Assembly (NCBI GenBank): GCA_028023455.1
Contig: JAQFVV010006274.1
Coordinates: 4,402,001-4,466,000, forward strand
Direction: 5' to 3'
DNA length: 64,000 nucleotides
DNA from: Epiperipatus broadwayi
Lineage: Eukaryota; Onychophora; Udeonychophora; Euonychophora; Peripatidae
The position numbers were made by a program, and so were the translations under genes. Below, piece by piece: positions 37,001-47,849 of this stretch; position 1 is the first letter of the stretch, and every line of letters begins with the position of its first letter. The notes below the pieces were generated by a model. That model searched no databases. It had not been told where the DNA came from and saw only the letters and a list, made by a program, of their open reading frames with translations.

Positions 37001-37324
37001 TAATTGTATATATGTATTAGAAAAATATTTATCATTTACACTAACATTCATTCTGCCTTATCAGGCAACTGAGAAGAAAGACCATGGTGTTTCTTGATCA
37101 TTAAGTGGTAAAAAAGCCAATAAACTCACCATGCTGGCTAATGCATGTTGGTGAGCAGCCCATCCATGTTTATATACTATATGAATAATCACATAATAAT
37201 AACAGCTGCAACAACAAGAACATAGGAGTGGACATTAGGAATTTGCCCTGCTCGGTTCCTTTAAAGCATCCAAGAGGAATCAAAAGATCTCCTTTCAGTT
37301 AATAGCAAACTCCTTTATGCAGCC
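34037..37324 (-). mobile_element. RTE-clade LINE, full-length broken copy 2
   Basis: Reverse-complement relative of 1795-5098 along its whole length, including the 5' leader and the (TGA)n tail (three units). An 11-bp target-site duplication with one mismatch flanks it: 'aatgaaccagt' at 34026-34036 and 'aatgaagcagt' at 37325-37335. The shared 5' end 'ggctgca' confirms the start of both copies. Confidence 0.9.
34045..37001 (-). pseudogene. Broken RTE endonuclease-reverse transcriptase ORF
   Basis: Corresponds to the ORF at 2121-5078 but is split by frameshifts and stops into open pieces: 36629-36225 (endonuclease, with GDFNARI), 36194-35907, 35873-35583, 35157-34879 (reverse transcriptase motifs A and B, FVDYEKAFDS and VRQGDSISP) and 34278-34045 (C-terminal tail). 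Motif C lies in a damaged stretch near 34800. Amino-acid identity to copy 1 is high in each surviving piece, so decay is fairly recent. It cannot make a full protein. Confidence 0.92.
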
Positions 37325-38687
37325 AATGAAGCAGTATGAAACATTCAGAAGTATTATACCCAGTTTGTTCAAGCAATAGCATAATACCAAAAGTAAGAAT
37401 GATTGTTAGGAAGTATTCTATAAATGTAGTAGCAAAAAAGCATAGTTTGAGTTTGCACTTTACAAAATGGCTATGAATATCCTAACCCTAATAGCAGTTG
37501 AATAAATCTTCAAACAATGTGAATCTTTAACTCACAGACTGAATCGAATTCTTGTAGCATGAGTGATAATAGTATTGATGTTATTACCCATATATAATTT
37601 TCAAAATATTATTTATCAAATATCATGTTACATGTGTTTATCCATGAACCAAAGTAAATCAAATGATTATTTAAATACTGGCTTAGATGGATTCTTATAG
37701 GTAATAAAAATGCCAATAAAAAAGTTATAAATTTGCTTTAAAATATGAAAAATGTTTTTGTTAGATTGTTCTGAAAAACAGTGTAGTGTTGAAAATCACA
37801 TAAACATTGACTAAATTTCTGAAGATCAAGCAAAATATTGAAATTGTAATATGAAGGATGTTGAGATTATGTATGTCATTTTAATTGAAGTTTTATATAT
37901 ACTAAAAATGAGAATGATTCTAATGGTGATCCCTGTGGAATGAAAGATATAGACAAATGAGTTAAAATATTCATTGATATTTACAATATAAGAGGCAGTT
38001 TTTGATAGGCAAGATTAAAAATTTATGCGGGGGGGGGGGAATTATTTGTTTTAGAATTTTTTAATCCTTTAGACATGCACGCCACTTGATGGCATTGTTT
38101 CTTTGCAAAACCACATAAAATGTAACATTACTGGCCGACTTTAATTTGATTAGAAAGTTTAATTGCTTTTGGTCTTTTTTTTTTTTTGATGTTGTTACGG
38201 TTAATTTTTTGTTCAACATTTTTTTTTTATAAACATTGTCAACCTTTTTTATATATATATAATCCAGACATACACACACATATAAACAGAAAAAGAGCAA
38301 TAAAAACTGTTTGGCTTTTTGAAAATGTTTTGCTTTTTTATTAATCAAAACATGAAATAAACTGTTATTTTATCTTTTTAAATCATTATTTGGTATGAAT
38401 CCTTTAGCCGTTATGAAAAAATAATGGTTTTCATAACACGTTTCTACATAAGCAATTTTTAAATAGAGATGATCTCTTTCAAATATTATCTTGATTAATT
38501 TCAGTCTAAATGGGAAGTTAAGATAATCAGGAAATATAACTAGTTTTTTTGCTTTAGTTATAGATTTTATTAGAAATCTCAGTTGGATTACCTTGTAAAT
38601 AAAAAAGAATATTATAACTGATTTATAAACACCACTTAATTGGAAAACATCCCTTTATAGGAATAAAATAACCTGTACCACTTTAAT

Positions 38688-39003
38688 ATGGAAATATTTT
38701 AGTACAGGTATATGAAGATTTCCATTTTTAATTATTTAATTAGAAATCTCTTATTAGGGTAATATCCAATCAAATTAACTGCCTAAGGGAAAGAGAAGGT
38801 AAAACTGTCAGTGCTAATTCTTTGTTGCTATATTAGCCCAAGAGTGACCATCAAAAGCTGAATCACTTTTAATTGCATTAGCACTGACATTTTTACTTTC
38901 TCTCTCTGCCTTGGACATTTAATATTGATTGACTATTCTTATCAAGAGCTTTCTAATCAAATAATTATAAATGGAAAACTCCATATACTAAAATATTTAC
39001 ATC
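38688..39003. mobile_element. MITE-like inverted-repeat element
   Basis: 38688-38818 is a diverged reverse complement of 38877-39003. The inner ends match best ('gtcagtgctaat' against 'attagcactgac'), and the middle is an unpaired stretch of about 58 bases. No coding capacity. No clean target duplication was found. Confidence 0.65.
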
Positions 39004-42000
39004 TGAATGTCCTTTAAATATTATAATGTTCATTAAAAGAGCATTATACATATAGCAATATCTAGATTTTGTTTCCTGAATTACTTTTTTTTCTCTATAT
39101 AATTATTATATACACTATATAGTAAATGAAAATATAATAGTTTATTTGGCACCTATAATGAACTCTAGATGTCATTATAAGAAAGTATTGAAACATTACC
39201 AAAAAAAAAAAAAGCTTTCTTGTATTAAATACTATACTTATTGTTAAATGTCTTTTCAGTGTAATTTATTAATTTAAATGCAAAACACACACACACAATA
39301 GGTTATATTTATTTTTTATTTTATGTTAATATCATTATTGCCTAAAATAAATGCATCCATTTGATTATAGGCCTTACCAATTTAGAAAATGTAAGTATTA
39401 TTTTATTAAATATAGCTATAAGAAAAGTTAAAAATAAGAAGCTTGCTTTATTATAAAATGATTTAGTTAGTTTCAGTAGTATACTAAAGTAAAAAAATGA
39501 AAGCCCAATGTTGATAACAGAATTAGTGCTATTGTAAATAATCTTCTATCTCTGAAAAACTTAAAGAACAATGTTTATGTTGTAGAATGAAGTATGACAC
39601 AATTAGAGATTTAAAAAAAAATTAACCATAGAATCATTAGTAGATTTATCAACATGTTCAATTTTCTAGTTGCAATCTTACTAATATTTGTTTATTATCA
39701 GTTGTGGAGTCTGGAATTTGCTCTGAATCATATCTATATATTCATAGAATCTAGTATTAGTTCTAAATCAAACACTTTAATATGTTGTGATAAGTTTTAG
39801 GATCAGATCAACATCATCAATTATTAAGGACTTGTTTTCTGGACGAAATAAAAATATGCTTAGAACCATCTTTTTGAGTGTGTAATTGTGAAGAAATATT
39901 AATATAGATGGTTAATTGCTACTAGAGACTTCATTTCATTAATTCAGATTAGTTTGATAGATGATTTGTTGGCACTTATTTTTAAGATGTAATTGCTATT
40001 ATTTTAGTTCAAATTCTGGTATAAATGCTACAATACAATAGTGGTTAGTTAGAAATATGGAATTTTAAAAAGTTTGGTTATTTTAATCTTAGAGATACTG
40101 TACCACAGATAAAATAAAGTGAGTCACAGACACACAAAATAATAATTATGGATATTGTTAAAAATTCAAATTGATAAGAGATTTTTTCAAATTCATATAA
40201 ATTTTCATAATCTTTAATTTAGTATTCATGTATTTGTTTATGTTAAAGTAATATTTTTGAATATTACTTCATGCTTTATGCCTATAAATTTTGCATTTTA
40301 ATAATAGCTATTTTTTTTTAGAATTATATGATTGATAAAAGATACATTTTTAAAAGCAATTTTTGCTATTAAGTTATTTAACAAAAAAAAATGAAATGCA
40401 AATCTGGTTGTTAATTTAATTAATTGTTGTTATTCAACACTCTTTTAAAAATCCATTAATTCAGATCTGGATAACAGCAAGTAACCATCAAAATTGCTGA
40501 ATTCTTTGAAATATTATTTTTATGGAAAATAATGATCTGTTAATAAAAAGTTTGAAAATAAGATAGAGAAATCATAAACCACTTACTAGCATTCTATTTT
40601 ATTTTGTGATTTTAAAAAATTGATAAAGAAATCGGATAAATGTATTAATTACTATTGGGAAAATTATGGGTTTTTTTTTCAGGTTTGCATCTTTCTTTTT
40701 TATTTTTAATAACCAAAATTATAATATATATTTACTTTCCTTCATACATACATGCTTACGTATGAATGTACTATATGCTGAAACTTAACCAACATAAGTT
40801 ATTAAGAAAGACCAACTACTAACATACATACATACATATATAATCTTTGTTATGATAAACAAGCAAAAATATTTATACAAATAGCAGCAAAAATGATAGA
40901 CAATTAGAATGTTATTATATTAATGATGTAAAGATTTATATAGTATTTATGATATAATTCTGAATATCAGAACTAATAAAATTGATGATGTCATTAAAAA
41001 ATATCAGAATACACAATGGTAACAGGGCAGGCAAGTAATATTAAATTATCAAGAGTGATTGTTTAATATATAAAATTCAAAATTTATAATAAAACTGTCA
41101 GAAAAACTTTAAAATTACATCCCTTATATAATAAGACCTTTTGATATCTAGAAACAATTAAAAAACATATAATTAAAAATATCTGTGATTTTATTACACC
41201 AAATTCTGTTAAAGATGTCTATGGAAGAATATACATATAATAAAAATAATAAAGTATAATGATGATAATATATTTTATAAATAATTATAATAAATCTCAG
41301 AAGTACTTTCAGTTAATTTGAAATCATTTAAATTTAAATTTAGTAATACTTTTTTTTGATTAAAAAATTTTGCACAATTTTGGCAATGGGATTAGCATGT
41401 TATCATGTAACCAGGATTCAGATTCTTGTCAAAATTTAGAATTACAAATTATTTAAAACATCCAAAATAATAGTTAATATTTATTGCCTGATATTCATGT
41501 ATATAATTATATCATAATGTCTTTAGAATAAAAAAAAAAACAATGATTGATGTTTTGTTTTAGCTCTTTTGTATTTTTTTTTTTTGGTTTTTCTTTTTCT
41601 TGTGGTTTCCATTTTTACTCTTGAGAATACACATCTTTATTGCCCATTATAATATCTGACAAGAATTCTGGATCTCAAGTTAAGTTTTTTTTTCATGAAT
41701 CTACAATGCTTCACTTGGTCAATTTAAATTAGGCACAAAATGTCTGTACACCTTCTACTTTTTCCACTCATTCGTTAAAATATGATGGACAGTGGTTTTT
41801 AAATTACAGCAATTTCCTCAATGAGTTTGATAAACACACAGTTATTAATTCAAAAATATTTGGTAACTTTTTTCATTTTTCATTTTTAGTCATGCTCTCC
41901 TTGCCATCACATAATCATTATTTAGAAACATTGGTCTTATTTCTATACACAATCTGAATTATTTTTAACATGTCAATAGCAATTTTTCCCAATTTAAGAT

Positions 42001-42515
42001 AAAATTTAATACTAGCAAATTATTCCAGCAGTATTTATATAAGACACAATATCACATTTTATGTCAACTCATTATCAAAGACACACTAGCAGTTTAAAAT
42101 TTTGTAGTGATTAACTAAATAATGTCATTATATAACATGTACGTTGATATGGAGATGTTGTTTCAGGCAGCTTAGAGACAATATCAATCATTTTTTAATG
42201 GAATATTATGCATATACAGTCTAGCTGAAATTTTAAATATTGTTAAATTATGATTCTTTAATAATTGATAAAGTCAGCAACAATATCTGGGAAATAAGCA
42301 CAGAAGCTGAATAAGGCAGCATAACCAATCAACTTGGCATTATTCTAAGTTTGTTACAATTCTTGAACCATCATTCAATTTAAATTTTTTCTGATCAATC
42401 TCTCTCAGTATAGATATATTTCAGTAGAAATCTTGATTTGCCTTTTAAATAACTAGAGACTTTAAATACTTGAACATTCACATGGAAATGACATTAAAGT
42501 TTAGTCAAGCATTGT

Positions 42516-42612
42516 TAGCCAAGAGGTCAATGCAGCTACCTTGCAAGCAAGCAGTTGGATGCAGACGGTTGTTGGGGTTCGCCTCCCAGCCGATTCTATG
42601 ACATATAAAAAA
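42516..42612 (+). mobile_element. tRNA-derived SINE head
   Basis: A good A box 'tagccaagaggtcaatgc' (42516-42533) and a B box 'ggggttcgcctccc' (42574-42587) are spaced as in a tRNA. The T-arm stem is recognisable. An A-rich run follows at 42602-42615. The acceptor stem does not close, so a SINE head is more likely than a functional tRNA. Confidence 0.6.
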
Positions 42613-43153
42613 AAAGTTTCTATTTCTACCTATAATTATATGTTGGATTATTTCTATAAATTAATTTTAATTATCAAATGTTTTTTTGAAAAATTTATTT
42701 TAAAATCATGCATTCAACTATTAGTTATAATACAGATTAGGTGATAACAATAGTCAAATATATAATTGCAAATAAGATACCATCATTACAAACTTTTAGA
42801 TAAACATTTCTATATCTAATTATAACTAATTTGATTTTGCAGATAGAATGTTTTTGAAAATGGTCATATATTTACAGTATTTAATCCATCTTGAATTTAA
42901 ATAAATTTAAATTTCTTCAAATATATACAATTATACTCATCTCTCCATCTCAAAAGTGATAAGCCATAATTAATTTATAGAAATAACAAGCTTCTTTATA
43001 GTTGTGTATAAGCGCACTTATCATAGTTACTACATTCTGTATAGAAGTATAAAGACCTAACATCATTACAATTGCATATATATATAATTATTCAAAACAA
43101 TACAATAATACAGTAAAACACTATTTTAAAAACAAATATATACCACAATTTAA

Positions 43154-43193
43154 TAGAAGTACTTTCAACTATCTATGTAGTCATTATCAACTA
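43154..43193 (-). ncRNA. Hammerhead-like motif, PLE family C
   Basis: On the minus strand: helix I TAG/CTA, core TTGATAA plus one base, helix II GACTA/TAGTT, GAAA, then palindromic helix III AGTACT and T. It differs from the canonical hammerhead core at C3 (here U) and G8 (here A), and has one extra base before helix II. Self-cleavage is uncertain. Confidence 0.55.
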
Positions 43194-43480
43194 GATTCAA
43201 ATTGTATTAGAAAAAACTGTTACAAATGTAAACAAAAAGTAATACGTCATACATCAATTTTCCCACAATTCATTAATTTTTGTATTGGCAGCCTGTCTAT
43301 TTATCAAATGTTGCTTTTCACTTTTTATTAACATAGCTTCTTTAATTTTGTGTTTATTATTATTTCTTTCAATACACAAAATCTTTATTAAAATCAAAAT
43401 CAAAACCATAATTACATGTTACATTATGATCAAAAAATACTGATGGTGATACATCATCATTTCTAACATTCTCTTGTACA

Positions 43481-43765
43481 TTGGAGAAAAGATCAAAGGA
43501 GCATTTGTTGTTATATAAACGAGTACAAAAATCAAGACAAGAGAATGTTAGAAATGATGATGTATCACCATCAGTATTTTTTGATCATAATGTAACATGT
43601 AATTATGGTTTTGATTTTGATTTTAATAAAGTTAAGATTTTGTGTATTGAAAGAAATAATAATAAATGCAAAATTAAAGAAGCACTGTTAATAAAAAGTG
43701 AAAAGCAATATTTGATAAATAGACAGGCCACCAATATAAAAATTAATGAATTGTGGGAAAATTGA
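43481..43765 (+). pseudogene. PLE family C endonuclease C-terminal fragment, plus copy
   Basis: A 94-codon open piece encodes the end of the GIY-YIG endonuclease (RSKEHLLLYKRVQKSR, then FFDHNVTC, ending ELWEN). It matches 30080-30342 in the decayed family C copy. The reverse transcriptase and the GIY-YIG core itself are missing through 5' truncation, so it is not functional. The minus-strand partner (about 43473-43260) covers an even shorter part and is frameshifted. Confidence 0.8.
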
Positions 43766-43825
43766 TGTATGACGTATTACTTTTTGTTTACATTTGTAAC
43801 GGTTTTTTCTAATACAATTTGAATC

Positions 43826-43865
43826 TAGTTGATAATGACTACATAGATAGTTGAAAGTACTTCTA
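43826..43865 (+). ncRNA. Hammerhead-like motif, PLE family C
   Basis: Same structure as the minus-strand copy at 43154-43193, in the tail of the plus-strand copy. Helix II closes with a G-U pair. Confidence 0.55.
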
Positions 43866-44270
43866 TTAAATTGTGGTATATATTTGTTTTTAAAATATTA
43901 TTTTACTGTATTAATTATTGTATTGTTTTGAATATATATATATATATGTATTGTTTTGAATATATATATATATATGACTGCTAAAATTTTCAATTTGTAA
44001 AATCAAATTGGTTGTAATTAGACATATAAATAGAAAGTATGATTATTGTTTGAATGTAGATGCTTAGGCATTTTAAATCTCTAGTTCACTTGATGAACTA
44101 GTTTTTTTTTAATGAAATACATGTGTAGTGGGACCAATTGTTCCAGAAGATTTCACACTGAAAAATAGTTCAAGATTTATAATGTCTGCAGAAGTGTCTC
44201 ATAAATCTAAAAAGTTTTATTAGTTAAAAATATTTATCAGATGCAAATGTCAACTTATTATCTATCTAAG

Positions 44271-44685
44271 CAGGTGGATTCATTCTATTTTTGATCCTTT
44301 GGTCAACATTTAAAATACTTTTACTTCATAGTCTGGGGAAGAGTGATTTATTCCCTTTGTTTACATATTCACTGAGCTATGTTTAATTTAAAGTTCACAT
44401 ATTAAATCAAATTTTAATTGTTACAATCAAGGTGTTAAAAGAGAGATTCTATCTCTGTTCTTGTATAATTGATTATGAATTTAATAACTCTTAAGTGCCA
44501 TATTCCATGTGACTCATAAATTAATTTCACTCTGAATTATGAACAATGTTATGTTTATAAACATCAGAGCACCAAGAATAAGTGGATAGATTCTATTTTT
44601 GATCCTTTGTTTAACATGTAAAGTGCTTTTAATTAATAACCTGGGAGAAGAGTTATTTACTTCCTTTTGCTTTATATATATATAT
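44271..44685 (+). repeat. Diverged ~100-bp direct repeat
   Basis: 'attctatttttgatccttt' occurs at about 44283 and 44590, and the similarity continues for about 90 bases in each case (44271-44365 and 44580-44680). No gene is seen from 43976 to 44690. Confidence 0.6.
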
Positions 44686-44689
44686 ATAT

Positions 44690-44864
44690 AATAAATAAAG
44701 TTTGATATCTGTATTCGTTTCACAATATATGTAATATACAAATCAATATATTATTCAAACGTTATATAGTTGATAAAGACTACAAAGTGTATAGTCGAAA
44801 GTACTTCTAAAAGAATATAATTTATATAAATTGTACTGTATTTTGATATATATATATTGATTTG

Positions 44865-44875
<11 letters not shown>
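44690..44875 (+). mobile_element. Penelope-like family B tail remnant
   Basis: A block of about 45 bases (44690-44735), also found at 47649-47692, is followed by about 20 bases of a minus-strand family B tail end. It then joins about 125 bases of plus-strand family B tail, including a hammerhead-like motif. This looks like a head-to-head family B pair reduced to its two ends. Confidence 0.65.
44767..44809 (+). ncRNA. Hammerhead-like motif, PLE family B remnant
   Basis: Helix I TAG/CTA, core TTGATAA plus A, helix II GACTA/TAGTC, GAAA, palindromic AGTACT and T. The same core deviations as in the other copies. Confidence 0.55.
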
Positions 44876-44903
<28 letters not shown>

Positions 44904-44985
44904 TATAAATATATATATAAATAAAATGCAAAACCATAAAACAATACAGTACTAGATTAAATTCAAAATTTTACCAAAATCCTTA

Positions 44986-45028
44986 CACAACCATGGTTTC
45001 ATCTACTACAAATAGACCTTCTCAAGTG
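44986..45028 (-). ncRNA. Hammerhead-like motif, PLE family A
   Basis: Helix I CAC/GTG, core TTGAGAA plus G, helix II GTCTA/TAGAT, GAAA, palindromic helix III ACCATGGT and T. All three helices differ in sequence from family B and C yet pair the same way, which argues for a conserved RNA fold. Confidence 0.55.
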
Positions 45029-45046
45029 AAAATCAACCTAAAGGAA

Positions 45047-45047
<1 letters not shown>

Positions 45048-45101
<54 letters not shown>
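45048..45101. repeat. (TA)n microsatellite in PLE tail
   Basis: Pure TA tract of about 54 bases inside the family A minus-copy tail. The plus-copy counterpart at about 47449-47468 is much shorter. Confidence 0.95.
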
Positions 45102-45104
<3 letters not shown>

Positions 45105-45126
45105 AACAAACAAACCTTCCCATAAT

Positions 45127-46765
45127 TCATTTCAAACTCCACCTTCCCTTAATATCAAAAGAAGTCTTCATAAGATTGATAGCCTCAGAATCAAGGAGTT
45201 TTATCATCAAAGTCTCCTTTATTCTTCTTTTTAACTCATTCTTTTCATAAAAAATAACTGAAGCATTGTCAAACAATATTCTATGACCTGTATTCAATTC
45301 ATGAATATATAAAGCTGAGTTAAGATACCTATGTTTAACTCTACTTATATGAACCTTAACCCTTTCATTAAGGCTAAATTTACTCTGGCCTACATAAAAT
45401 TTACCACAACTACATGGAATTTTATAAACAATACCAGGAATAGACCTACTATCAATAGACTGCTTTGAACCATTAAGTAATGAATTCAAATCAGAACCTT
45501 TCCTCCATGCAACCTTCTTTCCACCTAACAAATGACTATTCCTATAAACCAAATTATAAATTGATGCTTTAAATGGTAAAGACATATAATCATCATCCTT
45601 ACCAACAAAATTCTTATCATCCAATTCACGACTATAAACATTATTATTAAATACCACTTTTTTAACAAAATCATGACTATAACCCAATTCTACATATTCA
45701 GCAGCAAATTGACTTTTTTGAAAATCAGCATCATTATTAAAATTATTAAACCTTCTATTCCGACAACAAAAATTCAACAAAGACATTTTTTTATGTATAA
45801 AGGCTGATAACTATCAGGCCTAATCATATTTCTCAAATTTTTAGAAATGACTACAAAACAAAACATCATTAACCTTCTCAACATTTAAATCTAAAAACTT
45901 TAATTTTACAAAATCAAAACCACCCCCCTCAATTGTAAACTTAATACTAGAATCAAAACCATTCAATCCACATAAAAACTCTTCTAATTTCTCTTTCTGA
46001 ATAACAAACAAACAATCATCAACATACCTAACAAATAATTTAATAGAACATGAAAACATATTAATAATACTACACTCCAAATAATCAATATAGACAGCAC
46101 ACATCAATGGAGAAATGACATAACCAATAACCCAACCTTCTCTAATCTTATAAAACACATCATTAGACATAAAATACATTGAATCCTCTAACAGCAAAAG
46201 CAAATCATGAAAAACCTTAATCTTATCTGCAGAAAAACATTCTAATTTTTTTAAAATTGAAAGAAAAACATCAATACTTCTTAATCTATTAACTGATTGG
46301 TACATATTTTCAATGTCTAAACTACCAAAAACACAATCATCATCCAAAACAAAACCATTTATTTTCTTAAAAGCTTCAAAGGAAGAAGAAACACAAAATT
46401 GACCCAGTTTTATATAATCCTTAAAATATCTTATAATAAATTTTGATTTTATCAACAATTCCTCCTGTAAAATCAAAAATACATCTCAAAGAAAAATTAT
46501 CTTTATGAGACTTCAAATTAAAGAAAACCTTTGGAGCCACAAAATCACTAGGGTAACAATTTAAATAAGTAGCTCTATCAAAAATCTTTTTATTTTCCAT
46601 AACTTTCATAATCTTAATTAATTTAGATTTTATTTTTTTACCAGGATCAGAATCTAAAATAGCATATTTTTCATTATTTAATTCTAAAGAAACTTTACTT
46701 TTAAAATCAATATTATTTAACAATACAAACCGGCCACCTTTATCTTCTTTTATACATAAAAAAAT
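45127..46765 (-). pseudogene. PLE family A reverse transcriptase-GIY-YIG, broken
   Basis: Three open pieces. 46723-46421 follows the DKGG motif encoded at about 46740 and runs to FDFTGGIVD. 46476-45841 holds the reverse transcriptase core, with LDIENMYQSV (motif A), a damaged motif B (EGWVIGYVISPLM) and VRYVDDCLFV (motif C). 45786-45127 is an open 219-codon endonuclease with GIVYKIPCSCGKFYVGQS (GIY-YIG) and NERVKVH. A frameshift near 46450 and stops in 45787-45840 separate them. The protein is N-terminally truncated close to the DKGG motif. Confidence 0.88.
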
Positions 46766-46767
46766 GT

Positions 46768-47424
46768 CTTCGTTGAATTTTTATTGTCAGAATAGAAGGG
46801 CTTAATAATTTTAATAATGATGCTGATATTCAAAAAAGTCAATTTGCTGCTGAATATGTAGAATTGGGTTATAGTCATGATTTTGTTAAAAAAGTGGTAT
46901 TTAATAATAATGTTTATAGTCGTGATTTGGATGATAAGAATTTTGTTGGTAAGGATGATGATTATATGTCTTTATCATTTAAAGCATCAATTTATAATTT
47001 GGTTTATAGGAATAGTCATTTGTTAGGTGGAAAGAAGGTTGCATGGAGGAAAGGTTCTGATTTGAATTCATTACTTAATGGTTCAAAGCAGTCTATTGAT
47101 AGTAGGTCTATTCCTGGTATTGTTTATAAAATTCCATGTAGTTGTGGTAAATTTTATGTAGGCCAGAGTAAATTTAGCCTTAATGAAAGGGTTAAGGTTC
47201 ATATAAGTAGAGTTAAACATAGGTATCTTAACTCATCTTTATATATTCATGAATTGAATACAGGTCATAGAATATTGTTTGACAATGCTTCGGTTATTTT
47301 TTATGAAAAGAATGAGTTAAAAAGAAGAATAAAGGAGACTTTGATGATAAAACTCCTTGATTCTGAGGCTATCAATCTTATGAAGACTTCTTTTGATATT
47401 AAGGGAAGGTGGAGTTTGAAATGA
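46768..47424 (+). pseudogene. PLE family A GIY-YIG endonuclease fragment, plus copy
   Basis: The open part 46864-47424 (186 codons) encodes the same endonuclease as 45786-45127 with few differences: GIVYKIPCSCGKFYVGQS, NERVKVHISRVKH and the C-terminal RRIKETLMIKLLDSEAINL. A frameshift lies upstream near 46800. There is no reverse transcriptase, so this copy is a 5'-truncated arm of the inverted pair. Confidence 0.87.
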
Positions 47425-47489
47425 ATTATGGGGAAGGTTTGTTTGTTTGTATATATATATATATATATGTTTTCCTTTAGGTTGATTTT

Positions 47490-47532
47490 CACTTGAGAAG
47501 GTCTATTTGTAGTAGATGAAACCATGGTTGTG
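47490..47532 (+). ncRNA. Hammerhead-like motif, PLE family A
   Basis: Plus-strand counterpart of 44986-45028 with an identical core and helices. Confidence 0.55.
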
Positions 47533-47752
47533 TAAGGATTTTGGTAAAATTTTGAATTTAATCTAGTACTGTATTGTTTTATGGTTTTGCATTATATATA
47601 TATATATATATATATATGCAAAATATATAAAACAATATATATATATATAATAAATAAAGTTTGATATCTGTATTCATTTCACAATATATGTAATATATAA
47701 ATCAATATATATATATCAAAATACAGTACAATTTATATAAATTATATTCTTT

Positions 47753-47795
47753 TAGAAGTACTTTCGACTATACACTTTGTAGTCTTTATCAACTA
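47753..47795 (-). ncRNA. Hammerhead-like motif, PLE family B
   Basis: Same structure as 44767-44809, in the tail of the minus-strand arm. Confidence 0.55.
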
Positions 47796-47849
47796 TATAA
47801 CATTGAATAATCAAAATGAGACAACCTTTAACAATACCCATAGTTCAAT

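Larger units (their letters stand above)
37336..43076. other. AT-rich non-coding stretch
   Basis: No gene is seen in about 5.7 kb. It holds the MITE-like inverted repeat at 38688-39003 and the SINE-like head at 42516-42600. Other contents are short homopolymers (a G run at 38031-38039) and short dinucleotide tracts. Confidence 0.5.
43080..43975. mobile_element. Penelope-like family C: head-to-head truncated pair
   Basis: 43080-43476 (minus strand) and 43538-43975 (plus strand) are inverted copies of the same PLE 3' part, separated by 61 bases that belong to the plus copy only. Each arm holds the end of the GIY-YIG endonuclease ORF and the 3' tail with a hammerhead-like motif. Both outer ends run into 'caaaacaatac' and (TA)n. 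The two copies are 5' truncated at different points. Confidence 0.88.
44935..47595. mobile_element. Penelope-like family A: head-to-head pair
   Basis: The minus-strand copy (about 46765 down to 44935) contains most of the reverse transcriptase and the endonuclease. The plus-strand copy (46750-47595) contains only the endonuclease and tail. Endonuclease and tail are therefore inverted repeats, with the 0.95-kb reverse transcriptase part of the minus copy between them. The inner junction shares 'atacataaaaaaatgtc', suggesting microhomology. The (AT)n in the 3' tail differs greatly in length between arms (about 54 against about 20 bases). Confidence 0.88.

Noticed and set aside
42516-42600. Functional tRNA gene
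   Set aside because: The internal promoter boxes are good but the acceptor stem does not close, so a SINE head is more likely.
44993-45250. Plus-strand 85-codon frame with a Tyr-Ile repeat
   Set aside because: It translates the (TA)n microsatellite and the reverse strand of the PLE endonuclease.
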